From Tubulanus polymorphus (taxonomy: Eukaryota; Nemertea; Palaeonemertea; Tubulaniformes; Tubulanidae), in assembly GCF_964204645.1 (NCBI RefSeq), contig NC_134027.1, forward strand, positions 26,586,485-26,650,484: a DNA stretch of 64,000 nt. Direction: 5' to 3'. Below are positions 47,101 through 57,390 of this stretch, one piece after another. A model generated the notes under the pieces. It had not been told where the DNA came from and ran no database searches. It saw only the letters and a list, made by a program, of their open reading frames with translations. How positions within the stretch are numbered: position 1 is the first letter of the stretch; every line of letters starts with the position of its first letter. The position numbers were made by a program, and so were the translations under genes.

Positions 47101-48596
47101 GTTTCATGACAGATAATACCGTAATCGTGAATACGATTCCGTCGAACGTGAATCAATCGAAGAATCGTTGAACTACGTCACACAACAATTCATCATTCTA
47201 TAATCACTGTATCGTATCGAGTAACCATGGTAATAGATATATATATGTATATATATATATATAGATACCTTTAATTCCTGTTGAATTGCGCGATCTCGTC
47301 GTAACAGCCTATAAGTGGAATCTTTACGCAATTTCGTCCACAATTCATCAGCAGTCATTCCATCTATAACATAAAGAGTGTTAGAGATACTATTAATACC
47401 GGTGCATTGAATAGAAAACTCACTTTATATAGAGGTGACGCAACTGATATCACAGTCATATGTGTCATATTGGGACCAGGGACCAGGGTCCAGTTACACG
47501 GAGTTCAGATTTGACCCTGAGTTAACTCATTGAAAATTAACTAATTTTAACTCACAGATAACTCTAACAACTCACAATAGTGGTTCCAGTAGATTTGACT
47601 CAGAGTTAACTCATTGAAAATTAACTACTTTTAACTCAGAGATAATTCTAACTCACAACTGTGGAACTGGGTTCTGTTGTTTCAATAGTTGATTAAAGTC
47701 AACCGTCGGATCAGCACCGTGGTATGTCAACTATCCACTGGTTAACTTTAACCAACTTTTGAGCAACTGCAGCCACTGAACATGTATTCAAAAAGAAACA
47801 CGTGGTCAATAGCGTTATCCAGTTTTCCCAGATTTTTCCATGTTTATATAACACAATATTCCCTGAGAAATCTGTGACAGGAGAAAATTCTTGGCCAGAA
47901 ATCTTACAAATCATTCATTTTTCACAAATCGCAAATAGTTGAAGAAATGCATGGTTAATAGTGTATCCTAATTTCCTCGAGATTTTGAGTTTCTTTATGC
48001 AAAATTTGTCAAATTCCCTGATATTTTTCTGGCCACCCTGTTTAACATACCACACTATAGATATTCATCGACCGAAGTTCAAGCGTTCAGTTTCGATTCA
48101 ATGCAATAATTCTATATCGAGAACCGAATTCAGCGAGTAATTGACGATGGAGTTGTTAGTTTTTTTCTAGTTAATGCATAAAACTAATAAATCCTGCACC
48201 TAGACACAAAACACTATTATTGTGACTTATCAATGTAAATATTACGTAACTGTGAATAATAATTATTCATTCGTCTCTCGTACCTAGCTTAATGTTATTA
48301 TGTCGTTTTGGCTTCACAAATTGATTCATAATTTCCTGGTCGATTTTTGGATGAAGGAAGTCGTTCGCCTGCTCTCCGTACAATCGGTACAGTTGTATGT
48401 GGTGCCATGGTAACTCTTCCAGCATCTCGTCGCTGATCTCAAAATTCGAACTTCGTCGATTTCGTCGAGTTTCCGGTTCGTCCTGATTTTCGGATTCGAG
48501 ATTTTCTAAAACCGGCGAGAAACGACTGTCGGCCATGATTGAATCGACGTTGCCGCGGTTATGAGGTTTCGATAATTTCTCCGATCGTTGGTCCAT
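41145..48596 (-). CDS. Uncharacterised 366 aa protein, five exons
   Basis: Exons on minus (48,596-48,284; 47,363-47,269; 46,030-45,950; 42,794-42,377; 41,338-41,145) join in frame with GT/AG sites. The protein starts MDQRSEKLSKPHNRGNV and is polar and Arg/Ser-rich at first. It then has a segment with aromatic and Leu residues (LEELPWHHIQLYRLYGEQAN), a helical-looking basic stretch (LWTKLRKDSTYRLLRRDRAI), a Ser/Thr-rich linker (exon 4, 139 aa), and ends with a C-terminal region (TEEYNKHFLTTWEPLTEKAL ... FNYGRAKMW). There is no signal peptide or transmembrane helix. The conserved-looking W/Y-containing pieces separated by a low-complexity linker suggest a real protein, but I do not recognise the family. 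Introns 2 and 3 hold large minisatellites. Confidence 0.75.
41460..41878. mobile_element. Copy of the CAGGGTCCCTAC family, right end missing
   Basis: Shares TCTGTTTATCTCTGTAAACC, AATTTTTATCCTTTAAACTA, GAAAGAGGAGTTTTGGGC and TAATGGAGTTTTTAAGG with the copies at 20,936 and 30,560. The last ~20 bp (TAGTAGGGACCCTG) are replaced by the start of the next element at 41,879. Confidence 0.6.
41879..42292. mobile_element. CpG-rich foldback element with GGGACACACGAGCGTATT ends
   Basis: The left end, GGGGCACACGAGCGTATTAT, and the right end (reverse complement GGGACACACGAGCGTATTTT) are inverted and extend through TTCGCCCGATCG, about 50 bp per arm. The interior is full of TCGCC/GGCGA words and, unlike the surrounding DNA, rich in CpG. 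It lies in the last intron of the uncharacterised gene. No transposase. Confidence 0.8.
43937..43973. repeat. Perfect 14 bp palindromic hairpin
   Basis: TCATGTCTTATTTC (43,937-43,950) and GAAATAAGACATGA (43,960-43,973) are perfect inverted repeats with a 9 nt loop, in an intron of the uncharacterised gene. The stem is too short for a canonical microRNA precursor. Confidence 0.85.
45061..45750. repeat. 30 bp minisatellite, 23 copies
   Basis: Twenty-three almost identical units contain CGGCTAGCAGCCACCACTAA and GGATGGGAC. Only single-base variants are seen (C/T, A/C), concentrated at the GGGACCC positions. It lies in intron 3 of the minus-strand uncharacterised gene. The unit is divisible by three and has no stop in two frames, so both strands look open (TRLAATTKDG on plus). 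There is no start, splice or homology evidence for coding. Confidence 0.97.
46262..46775. repeat. 14 bp minisatellite, about 36 copies
   Basis: Unit AGAGATACAGCGAT repeated with rare variants (GGAGATACAGCGAT near 46,442, a GGGAT unit at 46,284 and a TTAT unit at 46,747). It lies in intron 2 of the uncharacterised gene, 230 bp from exon 3. Confidence 0.97.
47225..47680. repeat. AT microsatellite and a MITE near exon 2
   Basis: 47,237-47,264 is a TATATATA run abutting the donor of exon 2 (47,269). 47,477-47,680 is a copy of the CCAGTTCCACAGTTGTGA family (CAGGGTCCAGTTACACGG ... CACAACTGTGGAACTGGG), with an internal duplication of TGAGTTAACTCATTGAAAAT. Confidence 0.6.
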
Positions 48597-49081
48597 TATT
48601 TTTTCAATGTGAAATTCGACTTTAATTGAATAGAAACAGTTTCTGAAAATACAGAAATGAATAAATAGTTTAAAGCCGCATTCAGATTATCTAGAAGGGT
48701 CTAAATATGGTCCATTCCAATTTAGAACGGACCAAAAGCGTTCGCACTAGCAAAAAGTCAGTTCCGAAATTGCCCAGTTCCATTTTAGACCTCGATCAAT
48801 TTTAACCGTCCAAAAAGGAAATTGATGTATCTCAAGCAATATACATTGTACTTTGGCATTTAACAACAATATTTGCATTATTTGAACACAGATCCAACTG
48901 AAATGTTACAACATATCAGTATTTTTTTCTTCGAGCATTTCTAAATTTTGGAACGGACTAAATTTGTATGTTTGAACAGAAACTGGTTCCAGTTACTGAA
49001 AATACACGATGAATCAACAGTTTAAAGCGCGGGCGAATTGTGAATTAGGGCCTGCACAAAAACGCAAACGAAATCATTAGG

Positions 49082-49158
<77 letters not shown>

Positions 49159-50105
49159 ATGTCATTTGAACATTAAGAGCAATAAATTTCGTTTTTATAC
49201 GCGCTCTCGAGCACCAGACGCCCAAACGATAACAGAATTCATCAGGAAATGGTAGTCGCATCTTTTTTAGCAGGTTTTATCAGCGGTTGATGTCAATGCG
49301 GATAAATGTCTACGTAGTTCACTGATTCAATTATTTCAAACGATATAAACCCTCAGCGGGATTAGTTGTGGAGAGACGATAGATACAGGTATCCGAAGCA
49401 TTTTTAACCGAATTATACGCGGCGCGCGCGCGCGCTAAGTTAAACCGCTTTATTCCCGACCAAATACCGCGTTTTATCGTAATACACTTCCCTCATACTG
49501 ATTGCTTCTCTTGTGATGAATAAAGATATCATTATGCATCTCTTACTAGCTTTTATTGAATATTTGACCGATGATATAGAATTTCGCTCGAAGGTTCGCA
49601 CTCACAATCTACCTACTGTATCTAAAACAATGAGTAGATATGAAACGCGTTTAGAGTTAAATTGGTCGCGACTCGTATTTCAATCAAACCGCGGAACAAT
49701 AAACACACAACACTGGTCACAGTTAGAATTCGAATTTCAATGAATGATAGAATTGATTTGTTCAATGACGCTGCTTGTGCTGCTGTTACTGGTGCTGCTG
49801 ATGGTGTATTGGGGGAATATTGTAAATCGATATAAGAATTATTACACCCTGGTGGATTATTCAAGGGTTGCATCGGTCGTACTGGCTATTCACCAATACA
49901 TATACATACACAAACCCGTAATGAAGACAAAATGTCAGAAATTCAAATAAATCAATTCAGTTATAATAAACTAGATATATATATCAGATATATGCTAGAA
50001 TATCCTTCTGTTTATCAATAGGTATCGATTACATTTCTTGTGTCGTGAATAATCTTTTGATTTCGTAAGATATTTCAATATTCCGTTACAACAACACTAG
50101 TATAT

Positions 50106-50143
50106 CTGAGAATGACTATATAGGGACATAGTCGAAACGTTGA
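50106..50143 (+). other. Second hammerhead-like core, degenerate
   Basis: CTGAGAA (50,106-50,112) is followed by GACTAT (50,114-50,119), a loop, ATAGTC (50,128-50,133) and GAAAC (50,134-50,138), then GTTG. The layout matches the motif at 33,081 (core, stem II, GAAAC), but CTGATGA has become CTGAGAA, which should abolish cleavage. Probably a retroelement relic. Confidence 0.4.
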
Positions 50144-53100
50144 GAAATACAGTAAAAGTCCATTATAAAGCTACTTTTGGGACTGATGAAAATCATGGTA
50201 AATTTCGATGAATTTGAGATTAATTGAGCAGATAAGTTTTCTGAAAAATGTAGGCGTTAAAATGAACAGTGGGTTTAAAAACCGATGGAGTTATAATTGA
50301 CTGTACATCATAAAGTAAAGGAAATGTTTGCGCTCGTTGTAGGTTTTTATCATATTTTTCCCTGTCCCTTCATGAGAGGAATGAACACAGCTCTCATCGC
50401 AGTATCAACAGTAGACTACGCTCAAGTCGGATTTATTGGGACCTAAAAATGTGTCCAACTTTAGTGATATTCAAGTTGGATATCGCGTATTTCATATATA
50501 GCTTCACAAAAAATATTTCAATAAACATCAGAGTTGAATCCAGATTTAAATGTCTCTGGTCAAAAGCAAGAAACAGACCCAGAGCCCAGTTTTGCAAAAA
50601 CAAGTTCAACTCATCGACAGATTTAATTTCTTCATGGTGCCGTTTCTGGTTTAAAGCGATTTAAAGAGCAGTAAAACAAGCCCTTAAACAAAACTAAAAT
50701 GCTACATTTTAATCTATGATATAAAAAGTTTCAATGATGGAAAATAAACAATCAAAAATCGGATAGTCTTCCCACAGAAAACTATTCTACAGTTACTGAT
50801 CGTCTCCGATATAAAAACAGATAAAATGTATCAGGTCGTGATGAGTGATGTAGATGTAATGATTTATTTCTCGAGGTATAATCAACAAACCCCTGATTAT
50901 TGCTACCGATAATCAGATATCATCATCTCTCCGTAAACTCACTCACACATCCGTGGTTTTCATTTCTATATAATTATCTGTAGCTGTATTTGGTAACTCA
51001 GGGAGGGGAGGGAGGGGAGGGAGGGGAGGGAGGTGGAGGGAGGGGGAGCGAGGGGGGTTCGGCGGTCAGCTGAGAAAGTCTTAATGAGCAAAACAAATCA
51101 ACACTCATTATAATATTTCGATATATCCTGTCTTCATCGTGATCATCGGTGGCTATTGTTGATAGGGAGCTGGAGAGAAGAGTTTGAGTTGATGAATCAA
51201 TATACAATCGATGTACGCTTCACGAATGAAGCAAATTCCGATAGATGAAACCAAAATAATATTCTGGAAAACGTCTCGTTTGAGGAATCACCAAGATCTA
51301 AATATCCATAATTGTTAAAAGTTTATTCGAAATATCCCAGCATATAGAAATATTTCAGTGGTTCCTACCACCTTTAGACTGTAGAACAGTAGTCAGGTAA
51401 AAATGTCCTCTAGATTAAAGGGTGGTATATGTCCTACCTGAAATATTTCTAGTATTTCGAATAAACTTTTTAGTCTTTCGACAATTGTTGGATTTTGAAT
51501 TGATCGCTTCATCACAGATATCGTGATCTTACCGATTAGAGACTTTTCTTTCGAAATTTCGAGTCGATAATTGATAACGCAGAAACTGATTTCAAATGGT
51601 GCTAGAACCTTTCAACATTCATCTAAATCACCAAATGAAAGCAGTCGCAGCAGTTTATCATTGACGATATACCGGTAAAACCAACTATTGAAATGAAAAT
51701 TTTTTTCATTTCCTGAACGAGCATTAAGGGGATATTTTCAGGTTAGAAGATGTAAATACCTCGATACAGCACTGATTTCAAGTGGTGCTAGATAATGATT
51801 ATATATACATATACACTCTACCCGCCACTAGAGACCAGTCTATAAAGAGGTTGAATATATCGTCAAATCCTGTAATTACCTAACTGTATGAATTATAGAT
51901 TTACGTTTTATAGCCAGCAGCAGCAGCAGCAGCAGCGCCGGGATTGGATTAGATCGTAAAAATCACTTTCGAGACTACAACCTCCCCGAACCTCTCCGTA
52001 AAACCATTCCGGTACGCGAGAAATCTTAATTATCATGTTTTGTCACGCGATATAACGAATCATCATCGAAATGTCCGCGTGTAATGGAACTTAAATGAAC
52101 ATTCAGGTCATAGACAATCTGTCACTATAACAAAATACAGAATATAGTATCCATGTAGCACGTGGTGACAGCTGTTGTTCAGAGAGAGAGAGACAATCAA
52201 CCGTCCAGATTGCGTCGGCGGCCATGTTGACTTTTAAATCACCTGGATAAATACCAGCGGCGTAAAGATAAGTATTACGGGACGTTACATTGGAAATAAG
52301 ATCGATTTAGAATGAAACAAAACCCCGGAATCTAACGACACGCGTCCGGTAATGAACATCGATTTAGAAATTATATTTACCCCTAGAACGTTTAGAAACG
52401 GTTGAAGTCTTCGCATCAACGGATCGTTCGCGCCAATCGCAATATTTTGACATTTTCTTTTCTGTTCGATTGAAATCCGATGATGATGAGATCGGTCGTT
52501 ACGGTTGATGTTAAAGAGAGAATTCCTTTAATGTCTCGATGAGAGCAGCCAGCAGCATCATCACCACCATCAGCAGCAGCAGCAGCAGCAGCAGCAGCGG
52601 GAGAATGTGACACAGCTACCTGTAACCCGCACATCTCTGTCTCTCTCTCTCTCTCTCAATACTTGTATAGTAGTGATGAAACATATTGTTAATATTGACT
52701 GGTTCTCTCTCCTCTCTCTCCGCTACTGCTGCCTGCCGCCTAACTGACTGACCATTATTACCATGGCAATGTTGCCACACGACACACACACATACATACA
52801 ATGGAAGCTGGATTCAGTTTGTAATTACATCAGCAGCAGTTAGCGATGAATAGCAATAATTCATTCATTCATTCAGCTATAGTCCCATACACCGTGCACC
52901 ATACCCCTCGTCCGTCCGTCCATCTGCCTGAACCGCTGCTGCCTGGCGATTCAACAATCATCCCGCGATCAACAATGAGTTACAAATCTTAAGAAAGTGC
53001 ACTTTTATCCTCACCGAAATCCTGTAGATAATGAAAACCCCGCCTCCCGATTCACCAATTATAACGCAGTCGTATTAATTATGTTAGCTTCGCAGTCGTA

Positions 53101-53326
53101 TTAATTATGTTAGCTTCGTGATTAAAGGTGCTCAATGACCGGTGGGTTGACGGGTTACACAATACCGCGTAACATCATTAAAATTCCCGCATCAATCGAT
53201 GAGTCGTACAAGAAAACTATTCTTCTTGATCTATGAACATTTGGCTCGCGACGCGACGTACATCGTTTTCTAGTTTTATCTTAGTTATACGGTTTATAAC
53301 GAGTCAAGTCGGATACTAAAGAAATT

Positions 53327-53551
53327 AGGCTAGAAACAAAAATGATACCTTGTTTCTCCGCAGCGGCCGGGTCATTTTTGTTAAATATAATATAATTTGT
53401 AATCAGTTCATTTCTATAGCGGCCGGGTCTGTTATGGTTAGCTTGATCACGATTTTTTAAAAAGTAATGTACAGTGTAGATAGGCGGCCGACAGGGTCAA
53501 CTTTACAGCTCGACAGAAATGAGAAACAAGGTATCATTTTTTTAGCCTTAT
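53327..53551. mobile_element. 225 bp foldback element with three GCGGCCG segments
   Basis: TTAGGCTA...AAAAATGATACCTTGTTTCTC (53,327-53,358) is inverted at 53,521-53,551. Between the arms GCGGCCGGGTC occurs at about 53,363 and 53,419 and GCGGCCGACAGGGTC at about 53,484, in otherwise AT-rich DNA. No coding capacity. Confidence 0.75.
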
Positions 53552-56500
53552 TATCCAATTTTCATGCGTAGAAGTATTGGACATTTCAAACTACACGTGA
53601 AACTCGCCAGATTTTCATTTAATTCGAATGAAATGTTTGCTCCATTTAACCTGGAATCCACGTTAAATATTATTCATAATTCAGATTTTATTTCATTAGA
53701 AGAAATCTGGCCGCAATCCCTAATCATCCGTATTATAGTGAGTGAGCTCTACTGTTATAAATACAATCATATTTTCTACCGAGCTTCCACACTTCACTTA
53801 AGAGTAGTTAAATACCTACTTAAACATCACATTATGTGACATAATAGAATTGATAATAGAGTAAAACATCAGCAGAAATGCTCGTTATAAAGAAAAGTCT
53901 TAGAGAATTTTTCTAAAAGTTTCGATATCGACGCAGTTTCTAATGAAATGGTTTTGTCTCTAAAATGTTGATTAGATTTTAATGCATTTGGAAACTGATG
54001 AAATTTGAAACCAGTGAATGTGATATGTGAATTAATACAGCTGTCCAGCTGAGAGGATGATGACCAATCTATTATAACGCACAGTATGAGTGACGAACGA
54101 ACGTCTTCTAATAAGATGAGACCGACTATGAATGCATGAGTTCATACTCATAATGACAACCCGTGTATTTATAGCCAAAACCTTTATAGAGAGAGGGTCA
54201 CAGATATCATAGCAGCATTTCATGAAACTATACTAGAACTTGCTTAATGCTGATTTTCATTTACTTCATATGAAATATTTGGAACTATTTAAACTATAGG
54301 CCTAATTCATAATTCGGATTCTATTCATTCCCAACAAGTCATCGAAATAAACTCGCTTTATTCAGATTTCTCAATCTGGATTCTCAATTACTTTGGATCA
54401 AATATTTGATCCATTCAACCAGGAACTGTTTAAACTATTATTCATAACTCAGATTTACCTTAGAAATCTTAAGCAGTCTGCAGTCGAAATTGAGTGAGTT
54501 CTACTGTGTTTTTCAGAGAAACTTCATTCGAAGTCGATTCAGTCGTTTGGCTGTTTATAATGAATAATTGAACTGCAGTATGAATATAAAATGAGCGTCA
54601 CACTGTTACTATCGGTTTCTACTGTCAACTATTGCAAAATTTATCAGCGAATGTCAAGTGCCACATAATCAGCGCAAGTCGCATCTTCATCGAAACTTGT
54701 TGATGACATTAACATGGAAGATCGGCATCGAGAAAGATTTTATTTCAACGTGCGAATGATAAATTCTATAGAATATTCGGGGTTAGATGTACTTAATGCA
54801 CGAGGTGGGGGTAATGTTATATCGATTACGACACAGATGAAGTGTTGCATCGCGAGGCCTATCGACGATAAAACGTTATTGTCTACTATCTCCGGGGTAA
54901 TAAAAGATAACAGTTAAAAAGTGATCACACGCGGGACATGAAAACAGAATCGCGCGAAGAACCGTTTTAAGGTTACAACAGCTGAAGATCAAAGGTTGTA
55001 ATATCTACAGGTATCAGAGATGGAAAGTATGAAGACTATTGATTTCGATACAATGAAAGAAAGATTGTTGATAATATCGCGATGCGTCTCTGGTTCACGT
55101 CGATATTGCGCACGGGAGTATCGATTGTAATGATTAATTATCTACGAAGCTACAACAATAAGAGACTGCGATACCGTGGTGATGACTGACTGCGACGCAC
55201 AGCGAGTCGCGTGCTATATTCATTCATTCATTATCTCGGTTCCGTTTTATAATCAGATATAAGTGAACTCAACCAAATGTTAATTTATACTTTCACCATC
55301 TCATCTTGCCCCCCTCCTGACCCTCCTCCTCCTGCCCCCCTCTGCTCCTGCACCCTCCCCTCCAACCCCCATCCCTTCCTGCAGCCTAATCTGATAATGA
55401 TGATTAAAATACTGGTGATACAGCATTAGACATTTATATTAGAAAATTTTTATAAAAGAACTTGGAAATTGATTTAATTGATTACTTTTATATTTTTCTC
55501 CACACTTGGGTTTTAGAAGGGCTGCATTCATTGTTTAGTATATTACATCATAGTACTGAAGAAGCAAACCTTTTGATCAATAAAAAAGATATATAAAATT
55601 AAGCTTGACTTTATTTTCCAGATATAGACTTCCGATATGAAAATAACTCACTACTTTACAACGCAATTGACATTGCAAGCATAGCTCGATTGACAACAAA
55701 TTAAAATAGGGGCAGCAGATATTTTTACAGGAAGGGGAGTGCTGATTTTCATGGAACACAGTTAAGGGAATGGCTCAGATAAAGCGGCCACGCTGAGGCC
55801 TTGAACTGCGTTTCCCCATTGGTGTTTTTGAAGATATCCATCCCAAAAGATTTCTCGGAGGATCATTGTGTCTTGCCAACTCAACCTCAATGTAGCAATT
55901 TAGGGCGGAGAGATCTGAAATTTGAGTAGTTCCGAGATTTTTCTGATATGATTAAAGGCACAGCAGGCGGGTCAACAATAATGATGTAGGGAATCGAGCA
56001 GCTGTAACAATAAATACTGAAACTATCTTAACTTCTGGGGCTTTTTCAAATTCATCACTCATCATCTGTTCTTGTAGTAAACTTTTTTGTAGTTGCGCTG
56101 CGGCTATATATTATATAGCCAAATAAGATTTTACAGTGTTATACTACTGTTATGCCGAATTCATTCATTAAAATGTTTGGAATATACAATCAACCAATAA
56201 AAATCAGCTTTATAAATAGACAACAAGTCAACGTATCATTATTTATTTTCTAACAAAATTTTCGAAAAATTGAATTAATTTGATTTTGTTAATTCAAATT
56301 GTTATGAATTGATTTTGAATGAAGAAGTCTTCTTCATTCAATTCAATTTATGTTAGTAAACCATTGTGAAATCATGGGCATAAAGGGACACAAACTACAT
56401 TTGAGTGTTTCATGATCCACAACAATAACCTGAGAATTTAACAAAAACGAATATCTACCATTATCCGACGATCTTCAATCATTGAAGCGTGAGGATTTAG

Positions 56501-56800
56501 TGGTGAGCAGATTTTGAGTTGATGTCATCCACCATTTTGTTTACCGATGTCAGCGCTGAATTCATAGCCCAGAACGCTTCACTTTATAGCAGATCTTAGA
56601 TTATCAGTTAGGGAACCAAAAATAGCGAATTAACTAATTATTTTATTGTTTTAACTGCATTTGATAATAATTTTTCATTTTCGTGGCTTTTTATTGCGAA
56701 ATTGAACATTGACGAATCTTGCGCGCACTTGCATCGTCACCATGACTACTATTTGACTATCAGTTGCGAGCACGATTCCAAGTCCTAGTCCGCTGTTGAT

Positions 56801-57390
56801 AAGTGTTTCAGCCTCACAGTCCAACTGCCGACAATTAGTTTCCAATTGAAGATGGCGCTGCTGTATAAAGGTAAATTCAAGGTAAATTTATTGAATTTGA
56901 CAGTTCACCATTTGACAAGTGACAAAATCAAGGTGTTTACGTACGGGTTGGGGCCTACAGATGAATTAGGTGCTCTTTTTTGGTAAGAAACAAAAATCCC
57001 AAATCTATTTTCAATCCTACAACTTGTTTTATTGAATGATAGCTGAGAAATTGACTAAAAATTACAAAAATTAACTTGCTCAGATTCAGATTGAATTCAC
57101 TCAATAATGAAAATTCATATAATCATGCGCATGATTTTAATGAAAAACCTTAAGGGTTTTTTTGGTGAAAAACTAGGTCTAGGGTCAACCAAACTTAGTT
57201 TCAGGGAAGGCTGTGTAATCAGTAACCTGTCTGGGCGTTGTTGGTATAAAAGCTTACCACCACAAATTAGGTAAGTAACTAGATCTTGTGGAAGTCTATA
57301 TCCTAATCAAGATATTGTTTGGTATGTTTTAGTTTGAACTGAGGTGAACTGAAGCTTCATATATCATCATCAATCAATCAATCTTCAATC
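56801..57390 (+). promoter_or_regulatory. Probable 5' exon and promoter of the kappaB-Ras gene
   Basis: GAAGATGGCGCTGCTG (ATG at 56,852) is followed by a donor-like AAAG|GTAAAT at 56,871. It resembles the TISU/YY1 element (AAGATGGCG) found at start sites of short-leader mRNAs. A plausible acceptor (GTTTTAG, 57,332) precedes the kappaB-Ras coding exon. Joined there, the first ATG would give only a short upstream frame that stops at once. No transcript evidence is available. Confidence 0.4.

Larger units (their letters stand above)
48597..56800. other. Gene-poor 8.2 kb region rich in simple repeats
   Basis: I find no supported exon. Contents: (GA)n at 49,085-49,154; a GCGCGCGCGCGC run at 49,421-49,436; a G-rich purine tract at 51,001-51,058; CAG runs at 51,918 and 52,568; (CT)n at 52,641; a 28 bp direct repeat (GCAGTCGTATTAATTATGTT) at 53,067/53,094; foldback elements at 51,317-51,470, 50,152-50,311 and 53,327-53,551; and diverged repeats at 53,590-53,756 and 54,370-54,512 that both end GAGTGAG(T/C)TCTACTGT. 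The uncharacterised gene's promoter should be near 48,600-49,500. Confidence 0.5.

Noticed and set aside
53564-53839. 91-codon plus-strand frame
   Set aside because: It overlaps a diverged interspersed repeat also seen near 54,240-54,512, with no splice sites or homology.
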